DNA of 64,000 nucleotides from Anaerolineales bacterium UBA2181 (GCA_002328075.1 DCVT01000044.1:186001-250000); one strand, 5' to 3'; shown: positions 43,601 to 52,089, numbered from the stretch's first letter. A program made the numbers and translations. Notes: generated from the letters alone by a model not told the origin.

Positions 43601-43707
43601 CCTGCTCCTACCTGTACGTTGTACGGTTGCCAGATCAGACAGCCGTGATCCGCCCAGAACTCTAGCAGCCGGAGGATCATCTGTTGAAAAGTCATTGGTT
43701 TTGTCAT
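40681..43707 (-). CDS. glyQS: Glycyl-tRNA synthetase, fused alpha and beta chains
   Basis: Single-chain bacterial-type glycyl-tRNA synthetase of about 1008 residues. Residues 1 to about 290 equal the alpha subunit (FQQMILRLLEFWADHGCLIWQPY, the class II core MNPATLLRVLGPEPWNVAYVEPSVRPADGRFGENPNRMQ, and QLQVILQPDP). From about residue 320 the beta subunit begins (FLFEIGSEELPADDLADAL) and continues with RVLGTPRRQ, the HD-like region and the anticodon-binding C-terminus. In most bacteria these are two genes, glyQ and glyS. I prefer the ATG at 43707; the frame continues to a TTG at 43746. A long structured leader lies upstream. dnaG follows after 74 bases. Confidence 0.95.
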   Translation of the reverse strand: MTKPMTFQQMILRLLEFWADHGCLIWQPYNVQVGAGTMNPATLLRVLGPEPWNVAYVEPSVRPADGRFGENPNRMQYFYQLQVILQPDPGDPQELYLQSLEAVGIDRTKHDIRFVEDKWESPPFGAWGLGWEVWLDGQEIAQFTYFQQAGGFDLDPVAVELTYGLERMLIALQDKSSVWELDWGLGVRYGDVLLQSEVEHCRYYFDVADVDGLRRVYDTYEAEARRALEVGLVVPAHDYNLKCSHLFNVLDARGAIGVTERATFFRRMREMARRVSEKYLEQRRSLGYPFAEVVSWQPHVEEAATAAVRSEPGGRYPDEPARFLFEIGSEELPADDLADALRQLEQAIPSLLADLRLDHEGEIRVLGTPRRQVAMVKGLAPVQRDRVEVVKGPPVDRAFDPTGDPTPAAHGFARRHLVPVESLGKAEHGGKQYVTAEVREPGRPTGEVLSEALPGLIGSLRFGNSIRWLAGNPVTYSRPIRWLVAVLGNAVVPFQYAGLSSGRVTLGLRPEHSPEIVIDTADEYLAQVAAAGVVADPDERLTRIREQVDQLADQVGGRPLYLPGLLEEVNNLVERPVALMGSFDRDRLKLPRDVLVTVMRKHQRYFPVVSATDGGLLPHFVAVCNGHPKDVDAVRRGNEHVIRARFADAEFFYREDTRHPLDSFLPRLHTLTFEAGLGSMLDKTHRLEKLIPEVGGMVGLTLAELEIARRAAFLAKADLASRMVVEFTSLQGLVGREYALLGGEPEAVADAILEHYMPRGQGDALPASRPGLALGLADRLDSLVGLFAVGLAPTGSTDPYGLRRAALGVVQVLIGSDQPFSLRRGLQCAADLIPVTVTNETLAQVYDFVQGRLRVLLRDEGMRYDVVEAVLAERGDDPAAARLGSRQLNDWVGRDDWLETLHAYGRCKRMARRYDQSYGLNLDTLDEPEARQLSQTYLSVAARLTPGSSVDDLATALRRLVAPINRFFDGVLVDDDEHPDRRDNRRALVQHIAELSDGIAALSMLEGF

Positions 43708-43730
43708 GGGGTGTTCTCTGATCTCATCCT

Positions 43731-43751
43731 CACTGTCGGCGCCCAACGGTG
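43731..43751 (-). promoter_or_regulatory. Start-proximal hairpin in glyQS leader
   Basis: In the RNA, CAC-C-GUUGG and CCGAC-A-GUG pair around a GCG loop. The sequence UGGCACCG, similar to a T-box core, overlaps its left arm. It ends 23 bases before the ATG and could affect ribosome access. Confidence 0.4.
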
Positions 43752-43794
43752 CCAGTTCTGTTCAAGGTCTCTGAAGTCGGATCTCGATCTCAGG

Positions 43795-43850
43795 CCTGTG
43801 CTGGTCGTCCGGACAGGTTCTCGTCTTCACCGACGACCGGACAGCACAGG
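43795..43850 (-). promoter_or_regulatory. Long hairpin in glyQS leader
   Basis: The arms CCTGTGCTG and CAGCACAGG pair perfectly; inside, TCCGG/CCGGA and TCGTC/GACGA extend the stem around a GGTGAA loop, with short bulges. The element begins about 90 bases before the glyQS ATG in the transcript direction. Confidence 0.6.
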
Positions 43851-44173
43851 TCACATACGGACTCTGGCTGGCCGCCGGACCCGCATCCTAAAACCTCTCC
43901 CGGACTCCCACCACGCGAATCACAGAGTCACAAGCACGCTGGAACAATGCCGGCCGAATTTTACCACAAAGCGGAAATCCGGGTTGTTGGTCGTCGAGCC
44001 AATCGGACCAGCGCGCAATGCACTGCTGCGCAACAAACCATCCATCCTGCGGGCGTTTGCCAGGCTGCTTGTGGCCCCTGCGGGCGTACGGGCAGTGGAT
44101 TCTTACGATCAGACTTCCGAACGAAAGGTGGAATACGTACCGAGGAGTCACCGCGTCGCTTGCGGCCGCCGGA

Positions 44174-45619
44174 TCAGGCCTGCCGGCGTTTTCGCCCGAG
44201 GCCAGCAAGCCAGGCCGCCACCACCGGCACCACAAAGGTCAAGGGCACCCCGATCGCGTGAGCGATCAACAAATCGCCCTGAAGAACAAGCCGCCTCAGG
44301 TGCCCATAGATTAGCGGCGATAATTGGGTGGCAAACAGGAACCAGACACCGGCCGTGACCCGACCACCAGACGCTGATCTATCTAGCACCAGCCACGGAA
44401 AAGGCCAGGCCGCATACCAGATGCGGAACTTAAAGGCCTGAAGGAGATAGGCCACCAGGGCTCCGGCCGCCCCCAGGCCCGGACTCGCCCCGCGGGTCGT
44501 TCTCACCAGCAGCCACAGCACCCACAGAACCAACGCCGCGCTTACCACCAGCATGACTGACGACGCCAATCCACTCGTGCCTAACCAGGCTTCAAGCAGG
44601 ACCATGAGCGCCTTGGGTGAAAACCCCCCGCCGCCTCCAGCCTCGAACTGCAGCCTCCGCGCGGCACCCACCACCGACGCGCCCGGCGTTTGGTCCAAAG
44701 CCAGAAACGGAGCCCAGGCCGCCAACGCCACCAGCAGACTCACCAGTCCTGCCCTCACCAACCAGCGCACTCGTGTTCGCCAATCGGGCAAGTTCCTCAG
44801 AGCAGTCAGGTAGAAAAAGGGCAACGGCAACAACCCAATCGGTTTGGTCAACGGGGCCAGCACGAGAACCACCAGCCCCCACCATCGGCGGCGTTGAAGC
44901 AGCCATGCTCCCAACAACCACCAGAACAACATTAGAATGTCATTGTGCCCGTCCATCACATAGATCAAGAGCACTGCCGGGTTCCAGGACCACAGCAACA
45001 CCCGGGCAGCCCGGCTGGTGGGGGTTGCTGCGGGGCTCATCAGCCCAATCAACCCACCCACCGCCACCAGGCACATGAGGTTAAACACCTTGAAAAGCAC
45101 CAGCGCGGTCTGAATATCGTACGGGCTCACGGCGGCCACACCGGCCGACACCCACTCCCACAATGGGCCGTACGGCGACGTGTGATCAGCCCATTCGCCG
45201 GCCAATGCCGCCCACGAGGCCCCGGAAGCCGCCAATGGAGCAACGGTGAAAGGGCTCTGCCTAAAGACAGCGGTAGTCCGTCCGTGGAGGTAGTACTGGT
45301 AGATATCGATCGCGTTGATGGGAAAAGCCCATATCAAAGGCAGAGCAAAGAGCAGAGTGCCGGTTAGCAGGCCAAGGGTACTGGCCCGGAATTCATTCGA
45401 CGATCGAACGTACCGGTACGCCAACCAATACAGACCGAACAGGAGTGAGAGCCATGCTGCGTAGGCCAGCGCCCCCCCCAAAGACGGCGTGAAGGAATAG
45501 ATATCTGGCAGCGGCGCCCGGTGATGCTCCGGTCGGAGTGGGAACCACCAGGCTGCCAAACAGTAGCCCACCAGGCTGAAAGCGGCCCATCGCACGAGAG
45601 GTGATCGAATCCGGGTCAC
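44174..45619 (-). CDS. GT-C membrane glycosyltransferase (MptA/B-like)
   Basis: Multi-pass membrane protein of 481 residues with about twelve hydrophobic segments. The first extracytoplasmic loop region has AIDIYQYYLHGRTTAVFRQSPFTVAP, then WADHTSPYGPLWEWVS and WNPAVLLIYVMDGHNDILM, patterns shared with polyprenol-phosphate-dependent GT-C enzymes such as MptA/MptB mannosyltransferases and GT87. It probably adds a sugar to a glycan or lipid on the outer face of the membrane. The start is GTG 45619 with AGGGAG upstream; it overlaps the previous stop by four bases (GTGA). It is the last gene of the MoxR-DUF58-DUF4129 run. Confidence 0.8.
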   Translation of the reverse strand: MTRIRSPLVRWAAFSLVGYCLAAWWFPLRPEHHRAPLPDIYSFTPSLGGALAYAAWLSLLFGLYWLAYRYVRSSNEFRASTLGLLTGTLLFALPLIWAFPINAIDIYQYYLHGRTTAVFRQSPFTVAPLAASGASWAALAGEWADHTSPYGPLWEWVSAGVAAVSPYDIQTALVLFKVFNLMCLVAVGGLIGLMSPAATPTSRAARVLLWSWNPAVLLIYVMDGHNDILMLFWWLLGAWLLQRRRWWGLVVLVLAPLTKPIGLLPLPFFYLTALRNLPDWRTRVRWLVRAGLVSLLVALAAWAPFLALDQTPGASVVGAARRLQFEAGGGGGFSPKALMVLLEAWLGTSGLASSVMLVVSAALVLWVLWLLVRTTRGASPGLGAAGALVAYLLQAFKFRIWYAAWPFPWLVLDRSASGGRVTAGVWFLFATQLSPLIYGHLRRLVLQGDLLIAHAIGVPLTFVVPVVAAWLAGLGRKRRQA

Positions 45620-47592
45620 TTTTCTCCCTGTCGCGTTTTGGCGGTCCGTTGTGCGATGAGGGTTGCCCGCATCGTCTGCCACTGCCGGCGCACGTTCCGT
45701 TCCCACTCACGGCCAATCGGGTGCTGGCTGTACTGGGCCTCCTGGAATGCTTCCGTCAACTCAGCCAGGGCTTGTTCCCCGTCTGCGAGCCTCGGCGCCA
45801 GCCAGGCTTGGTACTCGCGCGGTGTCAGCTCGGGACGGCGGCCCAACTCCACGCGACGCGCGCGCTCCAGCACACTCCGATAATAGTACAGCACCCGCTC
45901 CCGTGGCTCCCGGGTGCTCAACCGAAACAGGTGAAACGGTTGGCGCGAGGCGGGCGTTCGGGGCCTGGAGCGCGACGCCAAGCGCTGCACTCCGTCCCGG
46001 ACAGTCCAACGTAAGCGCTTGAGCCGTTGACGCAGATGCACGACCAGCGCCCGCAGCCGGCGCCATGGCCGGGAACGAGCTAGAAGCTGGACCAATTCCG
46101 GATGATCACGCAGATAGGAGACCACAACGTACGCTGTACCGGCGATGATGAGCGCCCAGAAGAGGATCGTACGCATCCAGAGCACCCAGTCGGGGGTGAC
46201 GCCAGAGACCTCGGGCGGAACCCGGGGCGGCTCCCAGGCTGGTTGGGGCAGGCTGGACACATCGGACGCCTGCCCGGTCAGCAAGGAAAGGAGAACCGAG
46301 AAAAGCGCACCAAAGGCGTACAGGAGCAACGAAAGGAGAAAGGATAAAACCGCCAGCAACCATCCGACGGCCAGGCTTAGCAGGTACAGGAACCGTCCCG
46401 AGTAACCGGTAGGTAGCAGTAAGGCCAATGACCCAGCCACTGTGATGAACGCCAGGCTGACTCGGGCCCACCGGCCGGCCATCGTCTGTTCGGTCGGTGT
46501 GCCGTCCGCCTGCCAATGCCGCTGCAACAGAGCATAGTGAACCTGCCCCAACATCAGTAAGCCCAAGCCAAAAAAGGACACAAGGATCAGCGCAAGGTCC
46601 AGATGCGCCGTATGACGAATGCTGAACACTGCCTGCCAACCCAAACCGCGAGGCAGGTCTCTGCCAATCACCGTCATGCCGATCACCAGCGCCAGACATA
46701 TTCCGCCGGTATAGAAGCTGGCAGTCAGGCGCTCCAGCGGAGCACGATAGTGAGGCGTGCGCACGGGTGGTTCGGCCAACTCCTGAAGGTTAGCGGCAGT
46801 TGAGGTAGCCACAAACCATCCAGAGAGCAGCAACCCGTACGCGCCCATGAGTTCCAGGTCTACCATATTCCACGGAGCATGCGGCCAGGTTTGGATTTCG
46901 GCCCACACGGCCGACCAATCCTGCCCGGCGTAACGAGCCAACCGGATCAGCACCAGGAACAGCAAGAGCTCCGCTGCCCGGAACCGGAACAACTCGGTGC
47001 CCGAAACGCGGCGGACGCTGACAATGCGATGGGAATAGTTGGCCTCCAGCGCCGCCAAGACCGCGCCGACCACCAGATAGCGAGAGTTCCACTCCGGCGC
47101 CAGCAATTCCGCCAACGCCACCAGGGACCACGCCAGGCAGCCGACCATGAGCGCTACAACCACCGGCCCAAAAAGACGTAACTGGACGGGCGGCCCGGGT
47201 CGATCTGGTGGCGGGTACAGCGTCCGGAGCAGTTCAAACCTGCCCTCACGACTGCGCCAGTGCTCAGTCTGCCCTCGCCCTCGGGCCAGATAAACCTCGC
47301 TGACGCGAAGGAGCGTCAGCCGGCGGTCGTTGGCAACCAGCAGAGCGCGTAGCCGATCCGCCGCCCGGCCGGGCATGGCCAGGTCAACGACGATGCTGCC
47401 CGAATATACCCCCAGAACCGTCAATTCCTGGGGTTGAACCAGCACCAACGAGGCAAGCGCCTCCACTAATGCGGTTCGGCGCGGCGCAGTCAGCAGCGCA
47501 TAATCGCCCAGGAGCACGATCTTGACCCTTCTCAGTTCGCCTTGGCCCGCTATCGGTCCGTCAGTGAAAATCACCCCACCCCCCCATGACAT
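45616..47592 (-). CDS. Large membrane protein with C-terminal DUF4129 domain
   Basis: Protein of 658 residues. The first 130 residues look soluble, then about ten hydrophobic segments span residues 140-520, and the C-terminal cytoplasmic part contains the DUF4129-like sequence RVLYYYRSVLERARR followed by LTPREYQAWLAPRL. DUF4129 usually sits at the C-terminus of transglutaminase-like membrane proteins encoded next to moxR and DUF58 genes; here I see no Cys-His-Asp transglutaminase core. The start at ATG 47592 overlaps DUF58 by 32 bases; a GTG at 47571 is an alternative. The stop overlaps the GT-C start by four bases. Function unknown. Confidence 0.75.
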   Translation of the reverse strand: MSWGGGVIFTDGPIAGQGELRRVKIVLLGDYALLTAPRRTALVEALASLVLVQPQELTVLGVYSGSIVVDLAMPGRAADRLRALLVANDRRLTLLRVSEVYLARGRGQTEHWRSREGRFELLRTLYPPPDRPGPPVQLRLFGPVVVALMVGCLAWSLVALAELLAPEWNSRYLVVGAVLAALEANYSHRIVSVRRVSGTELFRFRAAELLLFLVLIRLARYAGQDWSAVWAEIQTWPHAPWNMVDLELMGAYGLLLSGWFVATSTAANLQELAEPPVRTPHYRAPLERLTASFYTGGICLALVIGMTVIGRDLPRGLGWQAVFSIRHTAHLDLALILVSFFGLGLLMLGQVHYALLQRHWQADGTPTEQTMAGRWARVSLAFITVAGSLALLLPTGYSGRFLYLLSLAVGWLLAVLSFLLSLLLYAFGALFSVLLSLLTGQASDVSSLPQPAWEPPRVPPEVSGVTPDWVLWMRTILFWALIIAGTAYVVVSYLRDHPELVQLLARSRPWRRLRALVVHLRQRLKRLRWTVRDGVQRLASRSRPRTPASRQPFHLFRLSTREPRERVLYYYRSVLERARRVELGRRPELTPREYQAWLAPRLADGEQALAELTEAFQEAQYSQHPIGREWERNVRRQWQTMRATLIAQRTAKTRQGEK

Positions 47593-48757
47593 CCAGTTCG
47601 CGCCAGACCCGGTAGACCGGCACCCGAAGCTGCGCCGCCCGTTCGCGATAGCCAGGCGAGGCCGGGGTGGGGTGGATGAGGATCAACACCACCGCAAAAC
47701 CCGCCCGGCGGAGCGTGACCAGAGCTTCGTAAAGCGGGTCTGATTCCCGGCCTGTGACCACAGTCAGCGTTGCGCCCCATGAAACGCGGGCGGCTTGGCC
47801 CGGCAACCATTGGGGAAGAGCAGCCACAGCGGCTGTGTCGATCCGGGCCAGGACTTCCAGGACGCTCATGAGCTGGCCCCATCCCGGCCGGGGTGGCAAG
47901 AAAAAGCTGGCCGGAGCCGCTGACGACGGGTCGTGCGCCTCAGTTGCCAGGCCGACCGGCAATCTCTCCACCGCCGCGACGTGCCGGGCCAAAGACGCCG
48001 CGGCGACGATAGCCAATTCCGGCGCACCAAACCGGTACTCGCCCTCGTACCCGTCCCGATCCATGTCCAGACAGATGAGCGTCTCGCGGGAGATCGAAGG
48101 ACGGTACCGCTTGACCAGCAGACGACCGGACCCGGCCGATGCCGTCCAATGTATGTGCCGTGGCGAATCACCGGGTTGATAATCACGCGCGCCAATCACG
48201 CAACTGGGGTCCTCAAATAGTGGCGTTCTTGCGGGCAGCGCTACCAGAGGAGAGCGGGTGGGCAGACCCAGACGCTCCAATGGGAGCACGCGCGGGTACA
48301 CCACCAGGTGCCCCGGCTGGAACTGGGCCGATACTGGCGAATGGAGTCCGAATAGGCTGCTGGAAGTCAACTTGAGCGGACCTATGGTGTAGTAACCACG
48401 TCGGCGACCCTGGAGAGTGTAACGTAGATAACGGCGCTCGTGTGAACCCAGGCTGATGACTTGTCGATGAAACGAGGGCGTTGCCAATTGAGCAGGGAGG
48501 ATCTCGTGCAGTTCAACCCAGGGGATAGGAAGCCAACCGCGATTGTCGATGGTCACCTCCACAACCACCTGTTCGCCATGGAATGCCCGTTCCAGGAAAC
48601 GGCGATCGACATGCACTGGGTGGAACATCCGGCTCTGCCAGACCCTCGTCAGGACAAAGAGCGCCAAGATGAAATAGAAAACGGCAAAGACAAAGTCCAC
48701 CCGCACGACGGCGGCGACAACCAATAACCCGAGAAGAAACGGGATCATGCTGCGCAT
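47561..48757 (-). CDS. DUF58 domain protein
   Basis: Protein of about 398 residues. Two N-terminal hydrophobic segments (PFLLGLLVVAAVVRVDFVFAVFYF) are followed by a beta-rich region and the DUF58 core: FEDPSCVIGARDYQPGDSPRHIHWTASAGSGRLLVKRY, then LICLDMDRDGYEGEY, a VWA-like strand with a partial metal site. DUF58 proteins accompany MoxR AAA+ ATPases and are thought to be their substrates or partners. The start is uncertain: ATG 48757 or TTG 48799, neither with a good ribosome site. It follows moxR by 54 bases and overlaps the DUF4129 gene. Confidence 0.85.
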   Translation of the reverse strand: MRSMIPFLLGLLVVAAVVRVDFVFAVFYFILALFVLTRVWQSRMFHPVHVDRRFLERAFHGEQVVVEVTIDNRGWLPIPWVELHEILPAQLATPSFHRQVISLGSHERRYLRYTLQGRRRGYYTIGPLKLTSSSLFGLHSPVSAQFQPGHLVVYPRVLPLERLGLPTRSPLVALPARTPLFEDPSCVIGARDYQPGDSPRHIHWTASAGSGRLLVKRYRPSISRETLICLDMDRDGYEGEYRFGAPELAIVAAASLARHVAAVERLPVGLATEAHDPSSAAPASFFLPPRPGWGQLMSVLEVLARIDTAAVAALPQWLPGQAARVSWGATLTVVTGRESDPLYEALVTLRRAGFAVVLILIHPTPASPGYRERAAQLRVPVYRVWRELDVMGGWGDFH

Positions 48758-48811
48758 GACATCATGCCAAAGAACAACCCATAGGATCGTGCCCGACAAC
48801 CATGATCCGGG

Positions 48812-49762
48812 TCAGGCCAACTTGCCGAGGTCCAGCTCTGTGTGCTCCAGGATCTCGGTGAGAATCGCCTCGGCCGTGCGGCCCCGCAATTGGCTGTCTG
48901 GCTTCACCAGCAGCCGGTGGCCCAGTGTCGGCAAAACCAGTGCCTTGATGTCGTCCGGCAGCACATGATCTCGCCCGGCCAATGCTGCCACAGCTTGTGC
49001 GCATTTGTACAGCGCCAGCGATCCACGAGGGCTGGCGCCCAACACAAGGTCCCGATGAGCCCGTGTCGCGCGGACGATTGCCAGAATGTACCGCTCCAGC
49101 GACCCGTCGACGTGCACCTGACCGACCTGCAGGCCGTAGGCTGCCAGTTCACCTCCATCGACCACCTGCTGGACGTTCTCAATCGGATGTTGTCCACGCA
49201 GATTGCGAAGGATCTGGATCTCGTCGTTCTCAGCGGGATAGCCCAGCGACAGCCGCATTATGAACCGGTCCAGTTGTGCTTCTGGCAGAGGAAAGGTCCC
49301 CTCGTACTCGATGGGGTTTTGCGTAGCCATTAGCAGAAACGGCACGGGCAGCGATCGGGTCACACCGTCGGTGGTTACCTGGTGTTCCTGCATTGCCTCC
49401 AGCAGCGCCGCCTGCGTTCGGGGAGTAGCCCGGTTAATCTCGTCCGCCAGCAGGATATTCACGAAAACTGGGCCCGGCCGGAACGCGAACTGACCGTCCA
49501 TCTGGTTGAACACGTTCACTCCGGTGATGTCGTTGGGCAGTAGATCCGGAGTACACTGCACCCGCTTGAAGGCGAGTCCCATGCTGGCAGCGACTGCCCG
49601 CGCCAGCATCGTCTTGCCCGTGCCGGGCACGTCCTGCAACAGAACGTGCCCCTGGCAGAGCATCGAAGCCAACAGCAGGTAGATCGGCTCGCGCTTGCCA
49701 ACGATGACGGTTTCGACGTTTTCGACTAGCCGCTCGACAAACGACTGAATGGTCAGCATCAC
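48812..49762 (-). CDS. MoxR-family AAA+ ATPase
   Basis: AAA+ ATPase of 316 residues. Walker A is DVPGTGKTMLA, Walker B is NILLADEINRATPRTQAALLEAMQE, sensor 1 is LLMATQNPIEYEGTFPLPEAQLDRF, and the lid domain has ASPRGSLALYKCAQAVAALAGRDHVLPDDIKALVLPTLGHRL. These are textbook MoxR motifs. MoxR proteins act as chaperones that insert metals or cofactors or assemble complexes, usually with VWA or DUF58 partners, here the next gene. Start GTG 49762 or ATG 49759. It starts 30 bases after the GH31 stop, so it belongs to a longer co-directional unit. Confidence 0.95.
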   Translation of the reverse strand: MMLTIQSFVERLVENVETVIVGKREPIYLLLASMLCQGHVLLQDVPGTGKTMLARAVAASMGLAFKRVQCTPDLLPNDITGVNVFNQMDGQFAFRPGPVFVNILLADEINRATPRTQAALLEAMQEHQVTTDGVTRSLPVPFLLMATQNPIEYEGTFPLPEAQLDRFIMRLSLGYPAENDEIQILRNLRGQHPIENVQQVVDGGELAAYGLQVGQVHVDGSLERYILAIVRATRAHRDLVLGASPRGSLALYKCAQAVAALAGRDHVLPDDIKALVLPTLGHRLLVKPDSQLRGRTAEAILTEILEHTELDLGKLA

Positions 49763-49792
49763 AGCCTCGATTCATGCTCTTGACCCCACAAG

Positions 49793-52078
49793 CTATTCCC
49801 ATGCCGTAGCGCGTGGGATCTCAGGAGACGTTCCGTCCAATAACCCATCCGCCCTGAGGTTCGCGAGAAACTGCTCCGCTACTGCCGAACCTTGACGGCA
49901 AAAAACGCCCGGTTGCCCTAACGGCGCAAGAACGGCTATCCGGATTCCCTTTTCGATTGTATCATAGGTGCGGCCGGTCCAGAGGTGCGTCCAGCGGTCG
50001 CCGGCCGGAAGATAGACGGCCACCGTCCTCGCGCCCGGTTCCAGCACGGGCGCCACCAGGAATTCGGTGCCAACCAGGAATTGCTGGTATGAGATCCGAA
50101 GCACGTGGGGATCAGAGGGGTAATGGATAAAAAGGTGCCTGACCACTGGCAAGCCCGTCTGGTGAGCCTCCCGGACCAATGTCTTGCGATAAAAAGCCCA
50201 GGCCCGGTACAGCTTGGCAAGCCGTCCAAACTGCGCCAGCGTCGCGTCATCGGTATAGATCTGATGATTTGCCCCCGGTATGTTCCCTTCATGGGTTCGG
50301 AAGACGGTGGTAAACGCGGCCAGTTCCATCCAGCGCCATAGTAGCTCCTTGGTCCGGTGATAGTTCAGAACGGGACTGGAAATGGTGGTGAATCCGCCAA
50401 GGTCGCTGTGATTCAGGCTGAAACCTGAAAGCCCGCTGCTGAGCAACCCGGTGACGGCGGTCCTGATACCGTCGTGGGCGTCCCAACTCACCAATTGGTC
50501 CCCCAACCAGAAAAGGGTGGCAGCGCCTGGGCTGTTCCGGTACCCCGAGCGAACGAAAAACAGCAGTTGATCGTGGTGGTCACAGCTTTCCAGCACCTCC
50601 CGATTCAGCCTGGCCCAGGCTTCCGGATATTGGTTATGAAAGCTGGCGGCCGAAATGCCCGAGGCCAGACAGGCTCGATAGGGCAGATATTCGCCGTAAT
50701 CGGCCATCCAGCCGCTGGCGCGGGTCACAAGTACTTGCTCGCGAATGATCTCCTTGTACCACTCGCACGCCGCCGGGTTGGTAAGGTCCACTAACCCGGC
50801 CGAAAATGACGTCATCTGCACCAGCTCAACCTTGCCAGATCGGTTGCGCACCAGGTAGTCGCGGTCAGCCGCTTCCCGAAATAGATTCCGCCGGTAGTGC
50901 GGTTTGTCGGTCACATCCACCAGCGCAGGGTTAAAGTAGGTCAGAACCTTGATTCGCTTGGCAGCCAGGTCCGCAACCAGAGCGTCCCACCCAGCGTATT
51001 GCCGCTGATCCAGCTCCCAATTCCACCATAGCTGCTTGCCAAAATTGGTAACTCGTTGGCCGACCCAGTCCTGGAGCCAGAACCCGGCAACGGGCGTGCC
51101 GTGGGCCGCCAGTTGGCGCCAGACCTGACGCACCCGCTCGGTTCCGCCCTGAATTCCCACCACGGCACCCTCGAGTATCCAGTCTGGTAGCGGCCGCATC
51201 CGGCCGGCCACCTGGGTGTACTCGCGGATAAGTTGCGCCGGGCTCTCGCCGTAGAGAATGCGGCCGGTCATGCAGTTGGCATGCAAATGGACCTGTACCC
51301 GATGGTCGCGGCGCATGTCAAAGACGCAGTACTCGTAACTCGTCAGAAAGAGCGATCTGAGATGGCTGGTGATGGTATGGGGAACCGCTGCGTAGGACGA
51401 GTGCCACTTGCCGCCGGCCTTCATGGTCAGATTGGCGGCCAGGGTCACCGGCTGTGCGCCCCGCCCCACCCCCTGCTCGGCCACCCAGATGGGAAGTCGC
51501 CTACCCTTCAGGTCGAAATGCGAGAACTGCTCGCCAAAACCAAAAAAACGCTCATCACGCGACGACTGGAAGGTCAAACGCGTCCTGTTGAACCGGTCGC
51601 TCGACAGGCTGAATCCAAATTCCAATTGGTTGAGGCCCACTGACCGAAAGGTCAGTTGGTACCGTGTGGTTGCCCGCGGCCGACCAGCGCTCAAACATCC
51701 GGATATCGTCACCCGGTTCTCGGCCGAGCTCAGCTCGTCAACAGTCTGCCGGTCGCAGAGCAATTCAAATCGGTCCCTAATCGCGAAATGGCCATGGTGC
51801 TGCTGGACCTTGGCATCCCCCAAAGCAGCCGCGACAAAACCACAACCCGGCAGACTGGACCAGAGCACACGTCCGGAGTTGGCCTGATGGGTGATCTGCA
51901 ATTGTCGGCCCGCCGTCCAGGTCACCAAAAAGGCGCCGGCTGGCAGCGTTGCAGCCGGCACACTGGACACCAGCTTCCGATCACGCACGGAACCAAAAAG
52001 ATTCCGTACACGCCACCACGTCGCCAGGACAACACCTGCCAGAGTCCTGGCGGAGGAAGGTAATTTCTTGAACCTCAC
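49793..52078 (-). CDS. GH31 alpha-glycosidase, YihQ-like
   Basis: GH31 enzyme of 761 residues. The core resembles E. coli YihQ sulfoquinovosidase: WLQDWVGQRVTNFGKQLWWN, VDLTNPAACEWYKEII, GWMADYGEYLP with nucleophile Asp460, FWLGDQ with acid/base Asp527, and FRTHEGN. The two catalytic Asp are 67 residues apart, the same as Asp405 and Asp472 of YihQ. By my recalled alignment the YihQ sulfonate-binding Arg301 is Gln349 here, while Trp304 is kept as Trp352, so activity on sulfoquinovosides is not assured. No typical signal peptide; start GTG 52078. It lies 11 bases after the receiver-kinase gene. Confidence 0.85.
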   Translation of the reverse strand: MRFKKLPSSARTLAGVVLATWWRVRNLFGSVRDRKLVSSVPAATLPAGAFLVTWTAGRQLQITHQANSGRVLWSSLPGCGFVAAALGDAKVQQHHGHFAIRDRFELLCDRQTVDELSSAENRVTISGCLSAGRPRATTRYQLTFRSVGLNQLEFGFSLSSDRFNRTRLTFQSSRDERFFGFGEQFSHFDLKGRRLPIWVAEQGVGRGAQPVTLAANLTMKAGGKWHSSYAAVPHTITSHLRSLFLTSYEYCVFDMRRDHRVQVHLHANCMTGRILYGESPAQLIREYTQVAGRMRPLPDWILEGAVVGIQGGTERVRQVWRQLAAHGTPVAGFWLQDWVGQRVTNFGKQLWWNWELDQRQYAGWDALVADLAAKRIKVLTYFNPALVDVTDKPHYRRNLFREAADRDYLVRNRSGKVELVQMTSFSAGLVDLTNPAACEWYKEIIREQVLVTRASGWMADYGEYLPYRACLASGISAASFHNQYPEAWARLNREVLESCDHHDQLLFFVRSGYRNSPGAATLFWLGDQLVSWDAHDGIRTAVTGLLSSGLSGFSLNHSDLGGFTTISSPVLNYHRTKELLWRWMELAAFTTVFRTHEGNIPGANHQIYTDDATLAQFGRLAKLYRAWAFYRKTLVREAHQTGLPVVRHLFIHYPSDPHVLRISYQQFLVGTEFLVAPVLEPGARTVAVYLPAGDRWTHLWTGRTYDTIEKGIRIAVLAPLGQPGVFCRQGSAVAEQFLANLRADGLLDGTSPEIPRATAWE

Positions 52079-52089
52079 GGGAGACTCTC

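Larger units (their letters stand above)
43708..44173 (-). other. 466-base region containing the glyQS leader
   Basis: No gene is seen. On the minus strand a TAAAAT box lies at 43963-43958, and two hairpins (43850-43795 and 43751-43731) precede the start codon. This could be a regulatory leader; the T-box possibility is discussed among the findings. Confidence 0.5.
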
